Assembly: GCA_964528035.1 (NCBI GenBank) | Contig: CAZGQY010000086.1 | Span: forward strand, 1 to 16,945 | Direction of reading: 5' to 3' | Origin: CAZGQY01 sp964528035 | Lineage (GTDB): Bacteria > Pseudomonadota > Gammaproteobacteria > Methylococcales > UBA1147 | DNA length: 16,945 bases | Part shown: positions 6,428 through 13,692 of the stretch, in pieces | How the letters are laid out: every line of letters starts with the position of its first letter | Numbering within the stretch: the first letter of the stretch is position 1 | Position numbers and translations under genes: made by a program | Notes under the pieces: generated by a model | The model's database searches: none | The model's input: only the letters and a program-made list of their open reading frames with translations | Told to the model about the DNA's origin: nothing

Positions 6428-7048
6428 ATGTACAACAAATTATCAGGCGTACTTTTCATTCTGGCACTTATCATGTTGATTCCTGGAGTGAGTTTGCCTG
6501 TTCTGACATTAAAGACCACGGTTGATAAGCAAAAAATGACCGATCTTGTTGTCGATGATATTTTTGGCTCTGAGGAAACACAGTCGACCATCGGACAGTT
6601 CGCTCGCTCTATGGTCCGTCAGATAGATGTTCAGGGCACAATGGAAATATTCGAGAAAACCCGCAGCGTGCTCGGAACCATGGACGATCTGATTTCTTCC
6701 GGGCACTATTTCGTTGGTATTTTGATCGGTTTTTTTGCAGTCGTCATTCCGTTAATAAAACTGATTCTGACGGGTTCAGCTGCATTGGCGCGCGGAACCG
6801 CGCGGAAAATCCAGTTATACACGATCAGTACATTCATCAGTAAGTGGTCAATGAGTGACGTATTTGTGATGGCCATATTCGTTGGATATCTGGCCGCTAA
6901 TGCCGATAGTAATACTGCTGATGCTGTGCAGACGAGCGCTTGGCTTGGCCCTGGCTTTTACTATTTTACCGCGTATTGCCTGCTTTCAGTGGCATCGGCG
7001 CAAATATTGGGCAAATATTTATCCCAACTTAAAAAACAAACCGAATAG
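6428..7048 (+). CDS. PqiA-like (paraquat-inducible protein A family) inner-membrane protein
   Basis: The 206-residue protein has four predicted membrane segments, at about 5-27, 94-117, 143-158 and 172-196. The diagnostic motif KWSMSDVFVMAIFVGYLA begins at residue 139. These are features of the PqiA/paraquat-inducible protein A family, whose better-known members work with MCE proteins in lipid traffic across the envelope. A soluble loop of roughly 65 residues lies between segments 1 and 2. This is a single short unit, not the two-unit arrangement of E. coli PqiA, and no MCE (PqiB-like) gene is adjacent, so its role is open. It converges on the carboxypeptidase gene with only 4 bases between stop codons. 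Confidence 0.78.
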   Translation: MYNKLSGVLFILALIMLIPGVSLPVLTLKTTVDKQKMTDLVVDDIFGSEETQSTIGQFARSMVRQIDVQGTMEIFEKTRSVLGTMDDLISSGHYFVGILIGFFAVVIPLIKLILTGSAALARGTARKIQLYTISTFISKWSMSDVFVMAIFVGYLAANADSNTADAVQTSAWLGPGFYYFTAYCLLSVASAQILGKYLSQLKKQTE

Positions 7049-7052
7049 CCCA

Positions 7053-8294
7053 TCAACGTAGCGAATATCCAGGACTGTTCATCCGTCTCGGTGATTGAAT
7101 CACGCAACTCATGGCGTTGGCTAATAAGTGAAGGCAGGCTTTTCCTGCCTGTTCTTTTTCCATAGAGACCATCAATATTTTCCATGAGGTACCTTTTTGG
7201 AAATCACGTTTTAGTATTGCCGGACGTGGATTGGTTCCTATCGATTTTAACTGTGAGCGGGCTTTTTTAATTATCGACATTGCGCTGTTCCTATCTGCTT
7301 TTACGCCTAATAAAATTCCCCATCCCGGCAGTTTTCCGCGAGCAAAAATAAATTTAGTGGGCGCTGAGTGGCCGCATTTTCCCGATCCCAGTCGAATCGG
7401 TGGTAGTCCAGTTGTGGTTGAATTCAATTCGCCAATTGACGGACGGGAAATGGCTTGTTTTGAATTGGCGAATCCGAGATCCAGTAATTTCCGCATGCGC
7501 TGGCTGCGAACACTACCGTTAGCGGCCCCCAGGACGACACCGACTAACCGAACTCCATTACGTTGTGCGGATGTTACCAGGTTATAACCAGAACCACAGG
7601 TAAATCCGGTCTTAATCCCATCGGCTCCTGAATAGCTGCCAGTGAATCCATTGGTGGTTCCGCGTCTTCTACCTTTGTAACTGATGCTTCTATTAGAAAA
7701 AAAATGGTAGTATTGTTGGTGATGTTTGAATAAATGTGCACCCAGCAATGCCATATCCCGTGCTGTGGTCTTTTGCTGTGAATCGGGAAGTCCGGAGGCA
7801 TTGCGAAATTGGGTGCCACTCATGCCCAGTGCGATTGCTTTGCGGGTCATTAATTCTGCAAATGCGGATTCGCTACCTCCGAGGCGTTCGGCGAGTACTA
7901 CCGCCACATCGTTTGCTGATACCGTTGCGACGGCCATGATGGCTTGTTTTACTGTCAGTTTTTCACCGGCTCGTACTCCTAGACGTACGGGTGATTGTGA
8001 AGCGGCATGTTTAGACACATTTATTTTTTCATCCATCGTCAAGTTTCCAGCCGCCAGTGCATCAAATGTCAACAGAAGTGTCATCATCTTGGTTAACGAG
8101 GCAGGATACCAACTCCGGTTGGCTTGATCCTGATGCAGCACAATACCGGAGTGAGCATCAATTACAATTTCCGGATAAGTCTCGGCAAAGGCGGTCATGT
8201 CAGACAACATAGCGGCCAGCATGCAAATCAGTTTCAAAAAATTTCGATTAACGATCAGTATTTCAGTTTGATTTGTCAATTTGAACCTTATCAT
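7053..8294 (-). CDS. D-alanyl-D-alanine carboxypeptidase (peptidase S11, penicillin-binding protein)
   Basis: The three active-site motifs of S11 D,D-carboxypeptidases are intact: SLTK (nucleophile Ser66, Lys69), SAN (126-128) and KTG near residue 228, with the spacing usual for the family. The enzyme removes the terminal D-Ala from peptidoglycan pentapeptides in the periplasm. A signal peptide ends TAFA-ET near residue 37. The tail after about residue 350, containing WKILMVSMEKEQAGKACLH, faintly resembles a SPOR-type peptidoglycan-binding repeat instead of a DacA-type membrane anchor. The start is unclear: the ATG at 8294 has no ribosome site. An in-frame TTG five codons downstream has AAGG six bases upstream, and a TTG at 8315 is also in frame. 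The gene ends 4 bases from the converging PqiA-like gene. Confidence 0.9.
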   Translation of the reverse strand: MIRFKLTNQTEILIVNRNFLKLICMLAAMLSDMTAFAETYPEIVIDAHSGIVLHQDQANRSWYPASLTKMMTLLLTFDALAAGNLTMDEKINVSKHAASQSPVRLGVRAGEKLTVKQAIMAVATVSANDVAVVLAERLGGSESAFAELMTRKAIALGMSGTQFRNASGLPDSQQKTTARDMALLGAHLFKHHQQYYHFFSNRSISYKGRRRGTTNGFTGSYSGADGIKTGFTCGSGYNLVTSAQRNGVRLVGVVLGAANGSVRSQRMRKLLDLGFANSKQAISRPSIGELNSTTTGLPPIRLGSGKCGHSAPTKFIFARGKLPGWGILLGVKADRNSAMSIIKKARSQLKSIGTNPRPAILKRDFQKGTSWKILMVSMEKEQAGKACLHLLANAMSCVIQSPRRMNSPGYSLR

Positions 8295-8315
8295 TTTAAA
8301 AAAATTGCTGTTCAA

Positions 8316-8657
8316 CCGTTCGCCAAATTCAGCTAGTGATTCCAGCAGGAAAGTATACCGAATTGGTGATACACTGAGTATGAGTCAATTTTATTCGAAA
8401 GCTCCCCCTGTTTTAGTCCAGAAGCTTGTCAGTTGGGCATAGGTCCTGATGAAAATTAAGAGCCTCGGCGGCTTGTCCGAAAACATAAGGACATTGCAGA
8501 TATGTGGCTAGAGTTTTTTCCGAGAAATACTTTTTTAAATACGGCTGATATTTTTTCTGCTAATTGTATTATGGCCTTATAAATGCGTGTATTTATGATA
8601 AATATCATTTCCTGACAATTTTTGGATAAAACTCGACTATCACTGTACAGTATTTCT
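8316..8657. other. Divergent intergenic region between carboxypeptidase and gcvR
   Basis: About 340 bases with no gene seen. It must carry promoters for both flanking genes. The clearest sequence feature is an AT-rich dyad, TGATA-AA-TATCA (8596-8607), 50 bases before the gcvR ATG. It resembles half of a Fur-type box but is too short to assign. CTGACA at 8612-8617 is a possible -35 for gcvR with no good -10. Confidence 0.35.
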
Positions 8658-9182
8658 ATGCAAATTATTATCTCACTGGTAGGAAAGGATCAATCCGATC
8701 TACTGTCCGGTTTGTGCAAGACCTTTTCGGACTGTAATTGCAAAATAATAGAAAGCAGATCCATGCGTCTGGTTGGCGAGTTTAGTGGTTTTTGGCTGGT
8801 GGAAGGCAATTGGAATCATGTTGCAAAACTTGAAAGTAGCCTGGATCATCTGGAACAACGGTATGGAGTCAAGATTAATAGCCACCAGGTCGGTGAAGCG
8901 AGTGCTAATTTAGAGTATATGCCTTATATTGTCGATGTTTTTGGTGTCGACACAAATGGTATTGTGAGTGATATCATCCAGTTTTTTGCCTCTCATAACA
9001 TTATTATTCAGGAACTGGTCACAAACAGAGTTCAATCGTCCAACAATAACGCCGACTTATTTACCGCGCATATCGTAATCGGTATTCCCACAGATTGTCG
9101 TCCTATTTCTCTGCGTGACGATTTTCTTGAATATTGTGACAGCAGAAGTTTGGACGCAATACTGGAACCCATCAAACGATAG
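8658..9182 (+). CDS. gcvR: GcvR-like tandem ACT-domain regulator
   Basis: The 174-residue product consists of two ACT domains, at about residues 1-75 (MQIIISLVGKDQSDLLSGL) and 88-165 (YIVDVFGVDTNGIVSDIIQFF). In the E. coli relative, GcvR binds glycine and modulates the activator GcvA to control the glycine cleavage operon. Proteins of this type in other gammaproteobacteria are less well studied, so the gcv role is by family only. The bcp gene follows 59 bases downstream, a conserved gammaproteobacterial pairing. I start at the ATG at 8658, where the ACT fold begins. A TTG at 8622 is in frame but would add 12 unconserved residues. Neither start has a strong ribosome site. Confidence 0.85.
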   Translation: MQIIISLVGKDQSDLLSGLCKTFSDCNCKIIESRSMRLVGEFSGFWLVEGNWNHVAKLESSLDHLEQRYGVKINSHQVGEASANLEYMPYIVDVFGVDTNGIVSDIIQFFASHNIIIQELVTNRVQSSNNNADLFTAHIVIGIPTDCRPISLRDDFLEYCDSRSLDAILEPIKR

Positions 9183-9241
9183 AGCAAAGTTGCAGATTTC
9201 TGGCCCCCTCAATTTATATACAACAATCGACGAGAAGAACC

Positions 9242-9709
9242 ATGGCAAATTTACAGGTTGGCGATAAAGTACCCGCATTTCAGGCTGAATCCACCGGTGA
9301 TCAGGCTTTTGATTCTGAGAACTATCTGGGAAAGAATATCGTACTGTATTTTTATCCTAAAGACAGCACCCCAGGTTGTACCCAGGAAGGCATTGATTTT
9401 CGTGACCACATAAGCGATTTCGAATCGCTCGATACAGTGATTCTGGGCGTATCTCGTGACAGTGTGCGCAGTCATGAAAATTTTAAGACTAAACAATGTT
9501 TTCCTTTTGATCTACTGTCAGATCCTGAAGAAAAATTATGTAATTTGTTTGATGTGATAAAGATGAAGAACATGTATGGAAAACAGGTACTGGGTATACA
9601 ACGCAGTACTTTTCTAATCGACAAACAAGGCAATCTTGCACACGAGTGGCGAAAAGTTAAAGTCGCAAATCATGTCGAGGAAGTATTGAAGGCAGTAGGC
9701 GAGTTATAA
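9242..9709 (+). CDS. bcp: Thioredoxin-dependent peroxiredoxin, BCP/PrxQ family
   Basis: The 155-residue protein carries the peroxiredoxin motif YPKDSTPGCTQEG with peroxidatic Cys46, then the Bcp/PrxQ blocks FDLLSDPEEKLC, MYGKQVLGIQRSTFLID and a C-terminal HVEEVLKAV. It reduces hydroperoxides using thioredoxin. The resolving Cys found five residues after the peroxidatic one in E. coli Bcp is Ile51 here. Cys86 lies 40 residues downstream, near where Xanthomonas/Xylella PrxQ enzymes hold their resolving Cys, and may take that job; Cys at about 100 is another candidate. GAGAAG lies 5 bases upstream of the ATG. It probably shares a transcript with gcvR. Confidence 0.93.
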   Translation: MANLQVGDKVPAFQAESTGDQAFDSENYLGKNIVLYFYPKDSTPGCTQEGIDFRDHISDFESLDTVILGVSRDSVRSHENFKTKQCFPFDLLSDPEEKLCNLFDVIKMKNMYGKQVLGIQRSTFLIDKQGNLAHEWRKVKVANHVEEVLKAVGEL

Positions 9710-9961
9710 GTCTTAATACAGCACATTTTTCTGTAACCTGCATCGCTGTAAACTGATTTCGTTGTATTGGGTATTCCCAGGCAGAACTAATGCGGATTAA
9801 TTCGCTCATCTGAAATAATAGGTAGCTTGAATTAATTCCAATCTTCAAACTTTCTGGTCTTACGGATATTAGGTCGATACCAAATAATACAGAGCAGGCT
9901 GGATAGATTGCGGTGAAACCCAGCAATATTGCTATTTTCAAAGTGGTTCAATTTTTGATAT

Positions 9962-11368
9962 ATGGAAGAAATTTCAAAAAAATTATTTGTTCTCGATACC
10001 AATGTATTGATGCATGATCCAGCGTCTGTTTACCGATTTAAGGAACACGATATTTTCATACCGATGGTTGTGTTGGAAGAATTGGATCGATCTAAAAAAG
10101 GTGTTTCTGAAGTGGCTCGAAATGCACGCCAGGCCAGTCGATTTCTTGATGAGTTGGCGGCGACCCATACGCATACAATTGATGATGGGATACCACTTGA
10201 TGATTTTCAGATAAGTACCGGTAGCGGTCAGGTGAGCAGTGGCCATCTTTATTTTCAGACTCGCCGCATGACATCATTACTGCCGGATTCACTTCCCGGA
10301 AATATGCCCGATAATTCTATTCTGGGTACGGTTCTGGCGCTAAAAAAAGAAAGACCCGAATATTCTGCCATACGATTGGTTTCCAAAGATATCAATTTGC
10401 GAATTAAAGCTGCAGTACTCGGAGTTCAGGCAGAAGATTATCAAAATGATCAGGTGCTGGACGATATCGATTTACTGTTTGGAGGAATGACCTCATTGGC
10501 AAAAGGTTTCTGGAATAAAGAGGCTAAAAAATTAGAGTCCTGGCAAGAGCATGGGTGCACTTTTTATCGAGCACAGAGCGCCGAAATTGAAAAATGCTAC
10601 CCGAATGAGGCGGTGTACGATACAGAGGATTCACAATTTGAAGCCCTCGTGCGTTCCTCTGATGGTAATACCGCGACACTGGTCCTGGCGCGGGACTTTC
10701 GTTCAAAAAAGAATAATGTATGGGGTGTACAAGCGCGCAATCGAGAACAAAATTTTGCTTTGAACATGTTGCTTGACCCTGAAATTGATTTTGTCACTTT
10801 AATGGGTACTGCGGGTACGGGTAAAACGTTGTTGGCTCTGGCCGCAGGCTTGCAGATGACTTTGGAAAACAAAACTTACCGCGAGATCATCATGACCCGG
10901 GAAACGGTACCCGTTGGCGAGGATATCGGTTTTTTGCCGGGCACAGAAGAAGAAAAAATGGCGCCCTGGATGGGTGCTTTAATGGACAATTTGGAATTAC
11001 TTAGTGGTGTTAAAGAGAACAATGACTGGGAACGAGCTGCCACGAATAATTTGTTGCTCAATCGCATCAAGATTCGCTCCCTGAATTTTATGCGAGGGAG
11101 AACTTTTTTGAACCGCTACATCATTCTTGATGAGTCACAAAATCTGACACCTAAACAAATTAAAACTCTGATTACTCGTGCGGGTCCAGGATCAAAAATA
11201 GTTTGTATCGGTAATATCGCGCAGATCGACACGCCGTATCTAACGGGAACCACCTCAGGTTTAACTTACGCGGTTGATCGATTTAAAACGTGGTCTCATA
11301 GTGCGCATATTACTTTGCGTCGAGGCGAGCGATCCCGATTGGCGGATTATGCATCCGAGATACTTTGA
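9962..11368 (+). CDS. phoH2: PIN-PhoH fusion protein (PhoH2-type RNase/ATPase)
   Basis: Residues 1 to about 160 form a PIN nuclease domain with acidic positions Asp12 (LDTNVLMHD), Glu39/Glu40 (LEELDRSKKG) and Asp143 (SKDINLRIKA). Residues about 245-468 are a PhoH-type ATPase with Walker A GTAGTGKT (282-289), Walker B YIILDESQN (Asp390-Glu391) and a sensor-like IVCIGNIAQID. Proteins of this build (PhoH2) act as ATP-dependent RNA-unwinding ribonucleases in mycobacteria; the physiological role in gammaproteobacteria is unsettled. At 468 residues the length is typical, and both active sites look complete. The ATG has no visible ribosome site. A 252-base gap separates it from bcp, in which I see no feature. 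It converges on the SCO-MauG gene. Confidence 0.9.
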   Translation: MEEISKKLFVLDTNVLMHDPASVYRFKEHDIFIPMVVLEELDRSKKGVSEVARNARQASRFLDELAATHTHTIDDGIPLDDFQISTGSGQVSSGHLYFQTRRMTSLLPDSLPGNMPDNSILGTVLALKKERPEYSAIRLVSKDINLRIKAAVLGVQAEDYQNDQVLDDIDLLFGGMTSLAKGFWNKEAKKLESWQEHGCTFYRAQSAEIEKCYPNEAVYDTEDSQFEALVRSSDGNTATLVLARDFRSKKNNVWGVQARNREQNFALNMLLDPEIDFVTLMGTAGTGKTLLALAAGLQMTLENKTYREIIMTRETVPVGEDIGFLPGTEEEKMAPWMGALMDNLELLSGVKENNDWERAATNNLLLNRIKIRSLNFMRGRTFLNRYIILDESQNLTPKQIKTLITRAGPGSKIVCIGNIAQIDTPYLTGTTSGLTYAVDRFKTWSHSAHITLRRGERSRLADYASEIL

Positions 11369-11374
11369 TCGACA

Positions 11375-11396
11375 TGATAATACATCAGTATTATCA
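11375..11396. terminator. Hairpin between converging phoH2 and SCO-MauG genes
   Basis: A perfect 9-bp stem, TGATAATAC/GTATTATCA, with an ATCA loop lies 6 bases after the phoH2 stop and 16 bases from the opposing stop. It is AT-rich and lacks a U-run, so any termination would be weak or Rho-assisted. Its place between converging genes is the main support. Confidence 0.4.
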
Positions 11397-11412
11397 GGCT
11401 AACCGCAGGCAT

Positions 11413-13329
11413 TTAATCTGCTTCCCCAACCGGCGCAGCAAATGCATCGGCGACCAGGTGGGTGACATTGTCTCCGGTTAAGGTATGGAGAAATGAAACT
11501 AAATCATCAGCTTCTGTGGTTGTCAGTCCCAGCGGTTGAATCATTGGATCCAGGTTTTCATTGTCTACACCACCCTGATTGTAGAACTCAATAACTTGTT
11601 TCAGGGTGGAAAAACGACCGTTGTGCATGTAGGGCGCAGTGAGCGCGATGTTTCGCAGAGTGGGAGTTTTATAAGACCAACGATCTTTGGGATTTTGCGT
11701 GACTTCGTAACGACCCAGATCGTTGGTTTTCTGCTCGGAAACTGCGTTGACGACAGTGGTTTCAACATCGATAAATGTACCAGGTGCGACTTGCACCCGA
11801 TGTTTATCTGGCTCTTTGAGCATGGCCTCTTGGTAGCCAACACCAGTGTTATGCCAGAGATTATCCATGAACAGGGCGTAGTCTTGCTTGATATGATGAC
11901 AGTTAACACAGCGGGCTTTGCCTCGAAACAATTGTAAACCCCTGAGTGCTTCGGGGTTTAGAGCTCGCTTGTTGTTGCCATATAACCATTGGTCAAATGC
12001 TGAATTGGCCGAGTTTAAAGTACGCTCATAACTCGCGATAGCCATGCCAACAGTTTCCATACTGGGGCCACGTTTGAACGCGACTTCAAATAAACCGTTA
12101 TAGTCGTTACTGTTGTTTATCTTGTCGATCACCGAAGCGACCGAGGGATTCGCCATTTCACTATGCGCCAATAGTGGCCCCCAAACCTGCTGTTCCAATG
12201 TATTTTCACGAGCATCATGAAACAGCTGCTGGGCGAATGCGACATTATATAAAGTGGGAGAATTACGCCTTACTGTGCGGCCTTCAACACCGACAGCTGT
12301 TGCCATTTCATTGCTGGTAAACCCTTGTTCGGGTATATGGCACATGGCACATGAAAAAGTGTTATTTAAGGACAGACGGCGATCATAGAATAGCTTTCGA
12401 CCCAATTGAATCTTTGCTGGGGTGAGGGGGTTATTCGACGGTACGGATTGTTTTCCCAATCCCAAAGGCAGTTGAGTGCCGTATTGAAACAAATTAGCCG
12501 CTACGCCCACTCGTTCTGTCAGACTAACCGACCGAGTGGTGTATTGGGTCAGTTGGTAACCTGATTTCTGATCTCCGGCACGATACAGGGCCTGAGGGGC
12601 GTTTGCTGAGTTATTAGTAACCACAGTTTTTGCAGGTACAGCAGGCGCAATAAGTAATGTTTTAATATCGTTTATCAGAGTATCGGGGTGCAGAAAGGAT
12701 ACGCTGTAAATATTACGTATTTGGCCTTGCGGGTCGATCAGGTAGACACGCAAAATATGTGAAAAGTTACCGGAAAAATTTCCGTTTTCGTCGAATTGTT
12801 TTTGTCTGGATTGTTTGTATTTTTCCAAAATAGGTTGTAGCTGTTGTTCTGAATCGGTTGTTAAAAACCGCCAATCCAGATTGCCGCCGCTTAAGCCTTG
12901 AGCGTAGCGCTTCATGACTTCGGGCGTATCGAATTCGGGGTTAAAACTCAGGGTCAATAATCTAACTCGGTCAGCCAGTTGTGGTTCTTTGCTGAGTCTT
13001 GTTTTGACACGATGCAATACTGATGATGCCAGTGGGCAGCCATTGACATCATTGCAAGTCGAATAAATGAAACTTAATACAACCACTTTGTGTTGCATTA
13101 ACTGGCTCAAAGATTGTTCGATTCCGTCGCTGTCGATGACTTGGCCGTCAGTTGCGGGTCTCAGCACAGGCAATTGGTAAGTTCCGGCTTCGGGCGCAGT
13201 AAAAGCCAAAGATCCGTAACCAGGAGCTAATGTTGTACTTGGGCTCGATGGGGAGGGTTTGCTGCTCCAACTGTAGGCCAGTATGATCATTAGCAGACCG
13301 AGCGTAAAGTAAATAAAAATTCGCAACAC
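11413..13329 (-). CDS. SCO1-like domain fused to a di-haem MauG/cytochrome c peroxidase
   Basis: This 638-residue protein joins two families. Residues 3-20 are a membrane anchor or signal. Residues about 52-227 are a SCO1/SenC thioredoxin-like copper-chaperone domain with Cys92 and Cys98-Pro and the conserved His191 (FSHILRVYLIDP). The metal motif is CX5CP rather than the usual CX3CP. Residues about 300-625 form a MauG/cytochrome c peroxidase domain with two c-type haem sites, CAMCH (327-331) and CVNCH (474-478), plus the APYMHNGRF motif near 565. Both parts would work in the periplasm. Next to mtoX, the expected job is to mature the oxidase: copper delivery plus an oxidative modification. 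That role is inferred from known mtoX-SCO1-mauG loci. It starts at a GTG (GAGG upstream), 363 bases after mtoX. Confidence 0.9.
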   Translation of the reverse strand: MLRIFIYFTLGLLMIILAYSWSSKPSPSSPSTTLAPGYGSLAFTAPEAGTYQLPVLRPATDGQVIDSDGIEQSLSQLMQHKVVVLSFIYSTCNDVNGCPLASSVLHRVKTRLSKEPQLADRVRLLTLSFNPEFDTPEVMKRYAQGLSGGNLDWRFLTTDSEQQLQPILEKYKQSRQKQFDENGNFSGNFSHILRVYLIDPQGQIRNIYSVSFLHPDTLINDIKTLLIAPAVPAKTVVTNNSANAPQALYRAGDQKSGYQLTQYTTRSVSLTERVGVAANLFQYGTQLPLGLGKQSVPSNNPLTPAKIQLGRKLFYDRRLSLNNTFSCAMCHIPEQGFTSNEMATAVGVEGRTVRRNSPTLYNVAFAQQLFHDARENTLEQQVWGPLLAHSEMANPSVASVIDKINNSNDYNGLFEVAFKRGPSMETVGMAIASYERTLNSANSAFDQWLYGNNKRALNPEALRGLQLFRGKARCVNCHHIKQDYALFMDNLWHNTGVGYQEAMLKEPDKHRVQVAPGTFIDVETTVVNAVSEQKTNDLGRYEVTQNPKDRWSYKTPTLRNIALTAPYMHNGRFSTLKQVIEFYNQGGVDNENLDPMIQPLGLTTTEADDLVSFLHTLTGDNVTHLVADAFAAPVGEAD

Positions 13330-13433
13330 AAGTCCTCAAATCTTAAAAAAATGTCCACTCAGCAAGTATCGTGAACCTGGGTATAAACTATTAATTATTT
13401 GGGAGGTGTGAAACCACCCATGGTTGTTTTTTG

Positions 13434-13579
13434 GTAACTGCTCGCCTCTCTATGGGTGATCTGTTCCGGAAGACGCCGTAAATACATCCTTGTAGGCTTG
13501 GATGCGGCTTCCCTGCCGCATACACTTCCTCCACAGGTCCCCCATAGATGGCTGTTTCGATTAGGGGGCAAGTAGTTAC
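13434..13579. repeat. Multi-hairpin palindromic repeat, copy B (between mtoX and SCO-MauG)
   Basis: There are three nested layers. The outer arms GTAACTGCTCGCC (13434-13446) and GGCAAGTAGTTAC (13567-13579) pair at 11 of 13. The middle arms CTATGGGTGATCTGT (13450-13464) and ACAGGTCCCCCATAG (13533-13547) pair at 13 of 15. The core at 13472-13521 matches copy A: GACGCCGTAAATACATCC, then a TACA-TCCT-TGTA mini-hairpin and ATGCGGC-TTCCCT-GCCGCAT. GGAAG/CTTCC closes the core. In a transcript from mtoX towards the fusion gene this would fold strongly, and could stabilise the upstream message or lower read-through. Confidence 0.7.
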
Positions 13580-13661
13580 GTTTTTTGTAATATTTATGCT
13601 AAATAATTATCTATTATCAATAAGTAATACCATCTTTAAAGTGCTTTCTGAATGATTACAG

Positions 13662-13677
13662 AAAAGCCATCCCTGGC
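13662..13677 (-). terminator. Weak terminator-like hairpin after mtoX
   Basis: On the minus strand GCCA-GGGA-TGGC is followed by TTTT, starting 15 bases past the mtoX stop. The stem is only 4 bp, so termination would be partial at best, compatible with some read-through to the fusion gene. Confidence 0.3.
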
Positions 13678-13692
13678 ATTAAATCAAAAGAG

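Noticed and set aside
7726..8127. A 133-codon plus-strand frame opposite the carboxypeptidase
   Set aside because: It is the shadow of a gene whose active-site motifs are all intact on the minus strand.
8596..8607. Fur box before gcvR
   Set aside because: Only a 12-base AT-rich dyad is present, well short of a full Fur site, and the gene has no iron link.
9657..9941. A 94-codon minus-strand frame with a hydrophobic start
   Set aside because: It starts at a TTG without a ribosome site, overlaps the end of bcp and shows no recognisable family.
11536..11937. A 133-codon plus-strand frame opposite the SCO-MauG gene
   Set aside because: The minus strand here encodes the haem motif CVNCH and conserved peroxidase sequence, so the plus frame is a shadow.
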